64,000 nt of DNA from Reticulitermes lucifugus. Lineage: Eukaryota; Arthropoda; Insecta; Blattodea; Rhinotermitidae. A program made the position numbers and the translations under genes. Below are positions 23,944-36,400 of the stretch, piece by piece. The stretch covers positions 614-64,613 of the forward strand of contig JAKCWW010000772.1 in assembly GCA_026260175.1 (NCBI GenBank), written 5' to 3'. The notes under the pieces are model-generated. The model searched no databases. It was not told where the DNA came from and saw only the letters and a list, made by a program, of their open reading frames with translations. The first letter of the stretch is position 1, and each line of letters opens with the position of its first letter.

Positions 23944-23992
23944 AAAAAAAAAAAAAAAAAGAGAGAGAGAGAGAGAAGAAGAAGAAGAAGAT
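23944..23992 (+). repeat. Poly(A)-(GA)n-(GAA)n tract
   Basis: About 18 A, then GA units, then GAA units. AATAAA occurs about 20 bases upstream, so the tract could be the tail of a retroposed copy, but I do not recognise the body. Confidence 0.75.
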
Positions 23993-24306
23993 TTATCGAG
24001 ATAATTGTAACAGTGTTTTTTTTTCTCAAAGTTATTGAAGACAGCCTTTTCATATTGAGGTGTTGAAGGAGAGGTGTGTTACTTCAGTAATGATAGTAAT
24101 ATACTGCAGGAATTTGTTAGTATAATATATGTAATGTTGAACCATACCTATTTGATATTAAAGGACCATTGCGCCACAATAACAAGAGTTTTATGCTGGA
24201 GAGAGAGAGAGAGTACGTGTGTGTGAAATGAGTATTTCACTAATCTCATTGTGAAGTGAATGGTAGAAGCTCATTTTTCACTGTGAGAGTTTTTTTTTTC
24301 TTGCAG

Positions 24307-24435
24307 GATCCGGCTGTAAACCAAAAGCTGCACAGTATTACTCATAAAATCAATAACTTCACTTTCTGCATACAATGGCTGTGAACACTGTTCTCCTGGA
24401 TTTCTCTGTCACATCAACAAAACTTACCAGTGCAG
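24307..24435 (+). CDS. Sms: Sms first coding exon (5' UTR plus codons 1-20)
   Basis: The start codon is at 24,375-24,377 in a good context (ACAATGG). It reads MAVNTVLLDFSVTSTKLTSA plus one base; donor GCAG|GTTAGA, phase 1. A T-rich tract and CTTGCAG just before 24,307 look like a splice acceptor, so a non-coding exon probably lies upstream. If so, 24,307-24,374 is 5' UTR. Confidence 0.88.
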
Positions 24436-27400
24436 GTTAGAAAATTTTTTCCATGTACATTACTTTCCAAGATGGTTTTGTTTGTCAGAATTTGCCAGAT
24501 GTTCAGGTAATTGTGAAGTACAAGGAGAGGGTGTGTGTAGTGTAAATGGGAAGTCAGAAATGGAAACACATCTTCAGTGTGGTAGTAACTTGTTTCACCA
24601 GCATTAGCACTCACATAATACCATCCACTGCAGAACTGTTTGCAGGGTTTTTGTTTATCTGTGCTTACTAGATCCACCACCAAAGTGATGTACTGTAATG
24701 TAAATTCCTTTAAAGTAATGTAATCATACCTTATGTATTGCTACATTCAGATCTGACAGAGAAATATACAGATTTGTACAAAATATATTTGTATTAACTC
24801 GGGTACTGTAACAACAGATTGTAGTACACGAGTTAAAACAAATAGAGCGGACGGTCTGGGGTTTGAACCCTGGTGGGGGCAAGATATCCTGTCTTTTTAT
24901 ACCCATCCAGACTGGTCCTGGGGTACACCCAGCCTCCTCTGCAGTGAATGCTGGGGCTCTTTCCCAGGGGTAAAGCATTCAGGATATGGCGTTGACCACC
25001 CACACCTATCTTGTGCAGAGGCTAAGAATGTGGAGAGCTGTACCTCTGCTCCCCTCTGGGCCTCCTCTGTCATGTTATGGGGTTACCTGTACTATAACAG
25101 CAGATGTCTGTTAGTAGACGTAACTACATTAAAATGTATAGTGGGGAAAATTTCTATGAAACTGGAACTGTATTATAAAAATATAGGCTTGAATTTGTAA
25201 ACAGTACTCTGCGTCTTTTTTTATGAAAGAAATTTAAATTAGTGTATTGGTGTCTCAGTCATCGAGACATCAGAATTAATAGTAAGCCATCAATTGCAGA
25301 CCATCAAAGTTATGAGATGGAAACAGTCAGAGGTTACATCAACTTCTTTTAGACATTGTAAATGTATAAATAAACCTTATAGGCCAGCAAAGGCCTTCAC
25401 CTTTGATATTAGAATCAGCCTTTAAAATATTTCAATTTTTGGGTGAATACATTATCGTAGGCTTTTAATAAAAATCCAGATTAATACGTCACTGAAAGAA
25501 GCTGTGTTATGTGGATAGAAAATATGCCATTTACAAGTAGATGAGCTACAGTATTTATTTTTGTTCGCAGGAAGTATTTCCCTTTGTGAATAAAACTGAC
25601 CATTGATAACTTAATAACATCCCTGAAGCATTACAAAAAGGAGTTTACTGTCTTGTGATGTTTATTTTCAATTGTTGCTTCATAGTACTGTTCCACATGG
25701 TGATAAACATGAATTACATTGGTTCTTTAACCCTTCAATGCCAGCCTGAATGCACTGTATGAACCTTTATTTCTTTATATGCTGCCGGCATTGGTGCACT
25801 GCATGATCGTGAATGCATTTAAGGCTACTAAGTGCAACAATCTATATAGATGAATTTAAGGGTACTGTAAATTAAAAAGCCCTCCATCCTAGTTGTGGAA
25901 TTTAAACCCCAGCATCACAGAGATTTAATTTATCTACCTTTGCTGTTTCAAAATGTGAAAATATGTGAAGCATCAAAATTACCAAAAGTTTCTTATCGAA
26001 AACTCAAAGACTTTGCCATATTTTTATATTGTCCAGATTTTTCACTTCTTCCCAATTTATTCCTACTGATCACAACACATATCTGGACAGCTTGGTGCGT
26101 TCTGTCTACACCAATGCAGCTACTAGCAGCAGTGTTTACTACAATGTGCAGACTTTATACTAACATAATATGAAGTCTGTCTTTTACTGTCAGCTATTGA
26201 AATCCATGAAGGAATAGTTGGACTACAAACTTTCAAATCTGGCGCAGTACAAAAATAGATTTTTTGAGCTCTGTTGCATAGCGCAAGAGTCACAGAAGCA
26301 GGAAAATGTCTCCTTGTTATGAATGTGTTCACATGAATTGTGTTTGGCCTACTTTTCTTATTTTGTAAGGAAAAACATGCTTATGTTCTTGTGTCTGTGT
26401 TTCTGTCTTCTCTAATAACTTCGGAACTAATTTCATACCATTGGTAATGCGAGCATGGCACCCATGAAGAGTTGTGAGAGAGAGAGTATGCTACCAAATA
26501 TATCAGTCTGAGGTGGTTGTGGTATGACTTCTTCAAAAACTATAAAACTTTTAATTGTGGTAATTTGTATTTAGTAGAATGCAGGTGGCTGCATGAAGTC
26601 TGTACAGAAGAGAAATCACCTGTAGTCAGAATCTGTGCTGGTGGAAATTATGAGCAAAAATGTGTTATTAAATTGTATGAACTATAATCTGTAGTTGATG
26701 CTAGCCACATCATACCGACTGACACGGAAGGAAGATTTTCATTCATAATTTCTTCCTGCAACTTCTTGGTTATTCCTGTGCCTTGTTTTGTGCCCACTTA
26801 TGATGTGTATTGTATTGAACATTTTGTACAGGGAAGTTAAAAGTGTTGTATGAGGTACAGAGGTTGAATATCTTTAAGTTGTGGTGCAGTCTAAAACACT
26901 TTTCATCTGAGCTTTTGTTTCAGACTGCACCACTGCTTTAAAAAAGAAAGTGATGGGATGTATGAAGCATCTTGGCATGGAAGTAGAACACCAGTCTTGA
27001 GGACTGAGGACTACAGGACACCTGTGTACTGTGGGCCATTCATATAACCGTAATATGAAAATTCTGTAATGATATATAAACTTTTATTTGATGTGAACAC
27101 TGGAAGTAATTAGATTTCAATTTGTGAAAATACAGCCGTCCTTTTATGATCTTTTGTTTTGCAGGTGTACTGTGTCACATGAACACATATCTTGATTTGG
27201 TGGAACACATTATCTGTTTTGTTATTAGTTATGGTATTTAAAATATGGCTATTAAAGTTTACCTAGTAAACAAATGTCTGATGCATTTCCAGTTTATGCT
27301 GGGCTAAAAACAAAAGGTAATTCAACATACATCTGAAGCTGCCCTTCAAATTCTGGCCTACCTGGTCTCTGCAATTCCAGCAAAATGTCAGCCTGAATCT

Positions 27401-30400
27401 CATGTAGTGTGTTTACAAAACTTAGTTATTAAAAGTAATGACAGAAACTTTGTAGACTCCAGCTCCAAGAATTGAAAGCCAGGTTAGAAACTGAGGAAAG
27501 ATCAAAAATATGTTTATATATATTTTATTTTGGTTGGTTCTAAAATGCACATTATTCCACAGAAATTCTTACTATGACAAAAGACGTCTGAACAGCTTCT
27601 TCTGCAAGTCTATTAATACAAAGTGAGCCAGAAGTCACTCAGTCCATTCAAAAGATAGAGTTTTTTTTTAAAAAAAGAGAACCCAAAATATGTACATTGT
27701 GTGTGGATGTGTATGTGCACATGTGAATGTCTGGCCATTAGTGTGTGCTGTGTGTGACCTTGATGTTGGCTTGGTGTGCCTTGTCATAGTTGGACATTTG
27801 AGGGAGAAACACAATTTTTTACGAGCGGAACATGTTTATTACTGAACATTACTTTATGTTATAGTCATATATGGAGTGCCAGAGATAATTTAGACAGCTG
27901 TTTCCCGAGTAGCACATTCCAAATAAACAGTATGCCATCTTGTTAATCATATTTCTCAGACAGGCAGAGTGGACGTATAGAAACCTTTGGTCATTCATTA
28001 CTTGTCACTAATGAAACACTGATAGGCACTTGTCTGTGTTGAACACTGTTACCCAGAAAATCCACCACAAGACTGTCTCGGCATCCTGAATTGGTCTGTG
28101 GAAGTCTGTGAAGGTGCAGTAAGCATCTAGCACATGTGCTGTACCAGATTTACGTGGCGCATGTACTCGACATGGACAGAGAATGACAAGTACACTACTG
28201 TGAGTGGTTCTCATCCAGAGTGGTGTTGACATGTCAAAGTTTACTTCATAGGTGAAGCATGGTTTGACATGAGTGTATATGTTAACAGAACAGCAGAATG
28301 TGGAGCAGGGTAAATCCCCACATTTTCCATGAGGTGCCATCACACAGTGAAAAAAATTGATATGTGGTCCTCTTTTCTTCAGAGAAATTGTGACTGCTGA
28401 ATGCTATCAGGAATTGAGTATGCAATGTATTTCCTTATTGGACAAAACTGAATGGGATTGGTAGGCACAGCATGATGATGCGGCTGCACACATGGTGAAT
28501 TTACTATGGCAGTGCTGGCAGAGTTCTTTGGTGATCATGTGATTACAAAGAATTTATGACCACCAAGATATCACCGGACCTGACATCACCAGATTTTTAC
28601 CTCTGGGACTCCTTAAGACAGAATGTGTAAAGAAACAACCCCCCCCCCCAAACACACATTAGCAGAATGCCCACCAAATATTGAAAGATGTGTAGAAACC
28701 ATATCCGTGGCAACACTTTGTCATGTGTCTGCAAGCATGATCAGAGTGAATTATGGTACAGGGAAGTGTAAATCACTTCCAACATCATCTCTAGCTTTTC
28801 ACATCTTCAGTGAATTTTCAGACCCACATAATAGGCTGGCATGTATTGAGTTACACTAAGGGTTTTGTGACTATTGGCTCATTCTGTATTTATCAGGGTA
28901 TTGTAAATTTTAAAATTGGATTTTCTGATAAAGACTAAAGTTGATTTACAAAGCATCATTCCATACACTTTGAGCTGTATTCCAGTATTTACCAAACACC
29001 ACAGTGAAGACCCTAAATCTGGAGCATATGATTTATTAAGCCCTGGACTAAAGGTAGGAATATTTTCTGTGTTCAGATGAAGATGGCCACATGGGAGATA
29101 GTTGTACCATATTTCCTGGAATATAAGACAAGAATTTTTTCCTCATTCATCATCTGAAAAATAGGGTATATCCTTAGAAACACACTCAAGTTAAATGTGT
29201 TTGGTATAGAAAACGAAGATTGTGACAAGGGTTCATCTTGTATACAGGATGCCTCATATTTGGGTAAATGCAGAAATTCTTAAACACTTAATGTTTTCCA
29301 TATACATGCTAACATTACTCATAATTCTTCCTTTTTTACATATTCAGAGGAAAGTAAGAGCCTTCAGGATGACATGGAAGAGGTATTGTCAAGTTATGTA
29401 CCTGGGTTGAAGAGGCAACAGATCTTTAATTTTGCTGGCAGTTTCATTGTCCTGCTAACAGGGGACAGAGGGACTCACGTCACTCTGCGAGGCTTCCCAC
29501 AGGGCCTTGTAACATGTAACATTGAGTATTACAAGGAAGATGAAGAGAAGCCTTTGTTATTGTTTGAGGTAATACATGTTGCAACTCACTTGTGAAGCAG
29601 TTTATCTGTTTTGTTTTGTTGCTGATTCCCACAGCCTGTCTGTGTAGAGGCCATTGTGGTAGAACATAATGAAATTAAATATCATGTACAAATTAATTTG
29701 GGTTAAAAGTATTTTGGGTCACCTGCAAATTGCAAACTTTATGTCCGCTCAAGGTTTTTCAGAGCCAGGTTTCATGACTGAGTATGGGCTGCTGTGGGAA
29801 CATTACATGTAGTCTGGCAGCCAGTCATCACACAGACCAAGTTGCTTACATATGGGGATAGTCTGCTGGTCTCAGAATTTGTTGGCAGAAGTCTCACAAT
29901 TTGAGCAGCCTAGATTGTTTCTTCTGTAGGGATTCCAGTTGTTGTAGTAGTTGTTGTTGTTGTAGATTTGAAGCTTATGCTGGTGAATATATGCATTTAA
30001 TTTTCTTTGATCAGCCACTCTTTGACTGCCCTTATTGACCAGACTCTGGCCACTGTTCCTAGATGTCTAAGCTGTGAGGGAACATGAATCCCTGATGATG
30101 GACAAAAGAGTCTTTTGGACAGAAATAAGATTCCATCTTCATGCGACTGCTCACCCTAAAAAAAAGAAACTTTATGACTTGTGAGCCATAGTTTTGGAGG
30201 GTTACAGTTTGATTCATGGGCCAGAGACCTGTTAGGCCTTCCACATTCTTTGGTATTGACCTTTAACAGTTATCCTCCCATTTGATGCTGTATAATTTAT
30301 GCAGTTGAGAAAACATCATTATATAGACCAAGACTGCTTGAAGTACACCACATTTATTTCCTGTAAAATCATTACCTACTCAACATTCATGGATACCTCA

Positions 30401-33400
30401 TTCAGCACTGTAGCATAACTTCTGTAATTCAAAGTGTGTCATTAAATAATCCAGGATCAATCATCAGTCAGATTTCTGGGTCAGTGTTGCATTTAAAAAC
30501 AAAATATGAAAGCCCCTTCTTTTACTTCGGTTTTATCGTTGCTGAATTGTTCAGTGTTCCGCTGTGGCTTATTTCTTTTGACAGAAGGAACTGTAATGTT
30601 CACTAAAATGGCATTGACTGGCCTTGTCTTAAACTTATCAAATGTTTAAATAAAAAGGAAAATTATCTGAATGTAATTGGTCTGTGACCATATAATTTAA
30701 ACACTAAATGGGTGAAAACATTAAACAGAGATTCCAATATATGTAGGGTGATTGTTTTCAAAGTGTCAAGACTCCTTAAACTTTCCAGTTTGGACAAATG
30801 TTAATAGAAATATTTTTTACAAATATCGCTTGATTAACGTACCCATGATGTTTTGCAGGTTCTGAATTGGTCCTTATTGTGGTTGTTTGCTTCTATGTTC
30901 AGTAGCTGTTAAACACTAATACAAACATGTTGTCTGCAGTAATTCAAGGCTACAGATACTACACTTGTTCAGAAAGCATTGGACCTTGGAATATCAATAA
31001 CTAACATGGTTGGTTTAAAAAATTCGTTATAGCCTATGGCAACTTGATTCATATGTGCTGGTATCTTATGCTGTTGTGTAAACAGTGGGAAATCTTTACC
31101 CAACAACACATCGTAACATTCCAGAAGACTTGAATCTTCAGTAACGTCACTGTCAGAATCTCAAATCTTGCTAAGCAGACTTGTATCAGTTTATAACTGA
31201 ATACTCTTATGTGATTTTTTCACTGTTGCTAGGTGAGCTAGGAGACCTTCACATACATATGAGGCAGATTCCTGGAACCAAATGACAGTGAGAAACGTGG
31301 AACATTTTGCTTTGTTTTCTTTATACTAAAAAATTAGACCTTATGCCTGTACCAGTCTCAGAAGCCTCTTTCCAGTATTACTTTAGTTTTTCCTTCAGTT
31401 ACTGCTAACCAACTTGAAGCTTTGCATGTTGGAATATCAGTTGGGCCTCCATTGTGGTTCAGGTCAAAGGCTAAACTGGCCATCATCATCATCATCATCT
31501 TTGTCATCCTTGCTGTAATCCAATGCCTGAAACAGAAGGAACTCATAAACTCCTGTCTTTACCTGTCATGAAGGAAGAGGTCAGAATGGTCAAAGGCCAT
31601 ACCTGAAGTTTTCAGCCACAAACGTATGTGCCATTTTAAGTGCAATGTGGTCATAATAGACTAATATTAATGGCCTTATACAACAAAATTATTTTTAATT
31701 TCAGTTTTATACTGTTAAATCAATGCTGATATCCTATGTTGTTTCACAATTTGACCTCTATGAAGACTGCTAATTTCCTGTGCACATAGAAAGGAATGAT
31801 TGGATGAAACTGAACATAACGCTATAGCTTAAACACAATGTTAAGTTCAAAGTTTGCTTAACCATTTAGCATTTTGAAGGCCTGTGGCTTGGAGTGTGAA
31901 GCTTTACTGATAGGTGTCTGTATTTTTATTTCATCATTCATTATCAACATATCTTATGAAGTGCCATGGTACCTTCGGCTGAAACAAAAATATACTTATC
32001 GTGGTCATACTGCCTCATGTTGAGATGCAGTGGTTACTGCTCCTGTTGTGTACTTGGAACAGTTAATTTTGGTATTCTTGCATTTGTTGCAAGTGGGGTA
32101 AAGCAGGATCCCTTAGGTTCCAGTCGTATAAGCACTTCTGTGTATGAAATAGAGGGTTGTTGATTTCCACATTGAAAATTTTCTGCCACATTGAAATTCC
32201 AGTCCATTTTGCTACAGCTTAGTTGCCAGTAAGTTTAATTATGGGGTGAAACCATAGCATAATTAGTAATGTGATGGATTTTATTAATTGCGTAGAACCG
32301 GTCACAGGCGTTTAGTTACAGGTTTTGAAGCAAGATGGTCCCAAGCCAAACTGCACCTGCAGACAGGATAAACTGCATTGTACAGTGCAGAAATAATTTT
32401 GTATTTGAACTGTGTGATTTGAGGTGGCAGTTAATTCAGCCTTACCATAGTCCAGATCGTAAAGAAAGTGATACATGCAGATTGTATGAGAACTGCATCC
32501 TTGTTATTGTTATAAATTTGAGATGTGACCACGTTTGAGTTTAGATGGGACCTGTATCCAGGTGAGATGCCCCCTAACTGAGGTCTTTCATGTTTTCACA
32601 GTGCATTTAGGAAAGTACGTGTCTAGTACTCTAATTTCTTCACCACAGTGTGTGTGTAAGCCATTGGGCTAAACAGTGATGAAACACAGTGTGCATATTT
32701 GATTGTTAGTAGATATCTTCATGGTTGTAGAAGGACACTAGATGAAAGAATGATTTACGTACTTGCAACAGATATATTATACTTCTTCTGACATTTTTTA
32801 TTGGTTTTGAGGCATTTATTTCAAATTCTTTGATTTATTTTAATTGAAAACAATTGTAATCAAGGAACACATCATGGGATTAATGAATCCTTCAAAAAGG
32901 CAATCCAGAGGGGTCAGGTCAGAAATTGTGGGGGGCTACATAATTGAAAACCGTGGAACAAATATTTGGCTTTTGAAAGGTTACATTCCACTTACACTGA
33001 AGGCTGGCAGACCACCACATTATTGAAAAGTAGCTGTCATCCAGTTTTAAGTTTTTGTCACCTGGGTAAGTGACTTGACATATGACCTTCAAATTACTTG
33101 GGGAATTGTTTTTTGATGACATGGTATTTTTATGTGTATGAGGTATTCCAGATTAGTATACTTCTGAAACTAAGTGACTTGGCAATACTGCTTTTTGTGC
33201 TGATTGGAACACAAAAACATAGCTGTACATGACACAAATGTAGTTGTTGGCAGTTGTGCTAGGAATTATCAGTGCATAGAAAAATTAGCATTATACAGAA
33301 ATGGAAAATGAAGCAAATGGTTATGATGTGATGCATGCACACATAACTGTATGTATCAAATACATTGTTTTATTAAATTTTCTTAAAGTGGGCAGTGCTG

Positions 33401-36400
33401 TAATACGATGGATACTGAAATTGTTTCCAAGTTGATGTGAAGGCGTAGCACAGGTGTAAGCACATGACTGTTGCTGTTGGCACTGACACTGAAAAACTTT
33501 CTGCGAGACCTTATCTGGTTTTCTCACAAAATGACTTCTGTACTGTGCAATTCAAGGTGCAAACTATGAAATATATTTAGAATGGAACACATTTGAATCA
33601 TTAGGATTTAAATGTTGTGAAATTAAATAAATTCAGGTATCAAGAACAAATTTAAATTTACATGGAAATGAGAAGGTGTTACTTGTATATTACGCTGTAT
33701 AATTTAGAGTAGCATTTCCTTTAACTGACATAACATGCACTAATAGTTACTTAGCTGGTCAAGAAATTATTTGCTTCACAGAACCTGAAGGTTTATAATG
33801 ATGTTCACAATAGCCCACCATTGAAACCTGTCCTGAACCAGTTATGTGTAATCTGCATCAACATAACTCTGTTATAGTGTCTCTTATCATATAATCCTCT
33901 CATTTATGCATAAATCTCTAAGTGGTCTCTTCATAAATATTTTTTTTTTTTATGTTGTACATGTCCTTCCCATCATATCCTTTGTTATGTAATCAAACAT
34001 CTGCAGTCTTTATTATCTCAGCATGAGAGGTCAAGTTTTGTGCCCCTGTAAGATAGCATTTCAATGTTAATCTTAGAACAAGTTTTAGAGATTGGAGTGA
34101 CGGTATTATCACATAATTGAATTCTGATGCGTGGGGACCCTTTGCAGCAAGTACGCTCACTGGAATTACGGCTCAAAGATAAGCTTTGTAGTTCTCGCAG
34201 CAAGATATTTCCACCGATTAAGCGTGGAGCCTTGATCGACGTTTACTTGACCACCTCAGGTAATGGGGTTACTGCCCACCAAAATTGACCCTCTGGTCCT
34301 GCCCTGCTGGTTCCTCAGAAGTAGTCATAGAAACTTGTCAATTGTAGCAACAAGGTTTAAAGGAATTGTTTTCTAGACATGTGCTTAGATATGCACGAAG
34401 ACATTACTAAATCAAAATATAAGGTTTAAATAACTTTCAGCAGTATGAAATATGTTCATATTTTTAGTTTAGTTTGTACATTATTTTTAAACATTGTATG
34501 GAAAAACTCTTCGTTCTCCATAGTAATGGTAAAATTAAGAATTATATTTTCTGTGCTTTGTTAACTTTCTGGTTATAAAGAATGTTCTGAAAGAAAAATT
34601 TCCCATTATTTGGTTTTAAAAAATTGATTTAATTTTCTGGATATCAATAATAATACAAACATTTCTGTTCTTTATATGTATCTTTTTCACATTATTTTGA
34701 AGGCTAATGTGAATATATTTTTTACATCTTCTGCCTGCTGTTTTAAGTACAATTGTATGTTTTATTTGTATGAAGTATGTGATAAAATTAACATTTGTGT
34801 GTTTTTTGGTTTTCCAGCTGGAGGTTCAGGTGTTTCTTTGAACGTATTTATGGGGCACCCTGTTGCTAATATAGAAATTTCCTTTCTTTACGTTGTTTCT
34901 TAATGGCCTTTGATACATTTCCACTTTGACCATAGAGAAATGGAAGTAGTTATGTTATGACCTTGTTGCTTCATTGGCAGCCCTTTTAAAATTTTTGCAG
35001 TTTGTTTTATAATATGTACATTTTATGCATGTTATTCCAGCATGTTGCATGTTTGTTTTTTGATTTTCACATTTGTTTTCGGTTTTTTTTCCGCTTGATT
35101 TTGTTACAGTCAGTTCGCAAACTTCAAAAGGATTTAGCTGAGAAACTCAGCAGCAAGAGATGTCATTCAATTCCTGCCTTGAAACGTGGAGATCTGATTG
35201 ATAGATATTTCCCAACAGCAGGTATGGTTATCGTAGGAGGGGTTATCATATTACAGGTGTTACTAAGAAGCTTTCCAGAAACATTACAAGTGTGAGGAGG
35301 TGGACAACCACATATTTATTTCTCAAATGCATGTTTAGCATATTTGCATTAATATGTGATCATTGTGTTCAGTTATTGCCGATACAAATTAAGTTAATTT
35401 GTCTTATCATATGCTGCCCATATGCCAGATGGGGTGGGGGCAGGGGTTACGCCTGTATGTGTGTGTGTCATACACACGTTATACAACTAGTTATCTTCCC
35501 AGTGTACATTGAGTGACTCAGACACTCACTTAATAACCACAGGTAGATAGTTGGATTTATACACAACATATGTACTGAAATTCATGAATGAATTCTTGGA
35601 ATGTAGAGTCAGTAACACAGTAGTTGCATTCTTGTGAGACCTCACATTATAGAAAATCAGATAATAAAAATAGGGTCAGATCAGAAAAAATTTGGCCTGT
35701 CACTCAACATTTTATCTTTACACTGGTCACTGAAGTCACATAATAGCCAACAAACATATACAGAAGTTTGTGTTATACAAACAGTGTTCACCAATTCATC
35801 AACTGTGTTATAGCCAATTTGTGTTAATGAAACACATGTAATAGCAGAACTGATTGTACTGTGAAATAACATAACATACTGAAATCAACTAAAAATGTCT
35901 TCTTCCCTTGAAATGATTAAGTGCATATGGTGATAAATTAACAGTTTTACAACTTAGGAATCTGCTGATGCTTTAAAATGTAAGAATGTTTTTTACAGAA
36001 TTTCAAGATACACCAGTGACCATGCTTCTAATGCAATGATGTTCATCATCTGGTTTCATGCAAATCTGTCAGTTTGTTTGAAAGTTATTGGGAAAGCGGG
36101 CAGACATGTGGACATGATATCATATGCAAGAATTTCCAATTATGAGTGGAAACAGATACAATATGACATTACTTTGAAGTAATGTTGAAACCACCAAGCA
36201 ACGGACGTTTTGTTAGTAAAATGTTTCTGGAAAGCTTAGACATGGCTCTTTTGTTAAGACAGGGAAGGTTTAACAGAAATGACCCAGGAGTAGTTACTGA
36301 AGCGCTGTTTAGCCTAGTTGCACATATGTGCTGTAAAAATGGAGTTGCACACTGTGCTGAGTGACCGAACACTTACTGTGTTGCTCAGCATATTGTGTAC

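Larger units (their letters stand above)
18620..24306. other. Upstream region of Sms (probable 5' UTR intron)
   Basis: No protein-coding segment is recognised. It contains a dispersed repeat at 20,800, an unresolved base pair at 22,001, a CTC/ATC tract at 22,136, a hairpin at 23,050 and a poly(A)/GA/GAA tract at 23,944. If the CpG block at 17.8 kb is the Sms promoter, this is its first intron. Confidence 0.45.

Noticed and set aside
34796-34903. Possible extra Sms exon after a CCAG acceptor at about 34,818
   Set aside because: The peptide (AGGSGVSLNVFMGHP) has no counterpart in spermine synthases and would break the phase between exons.
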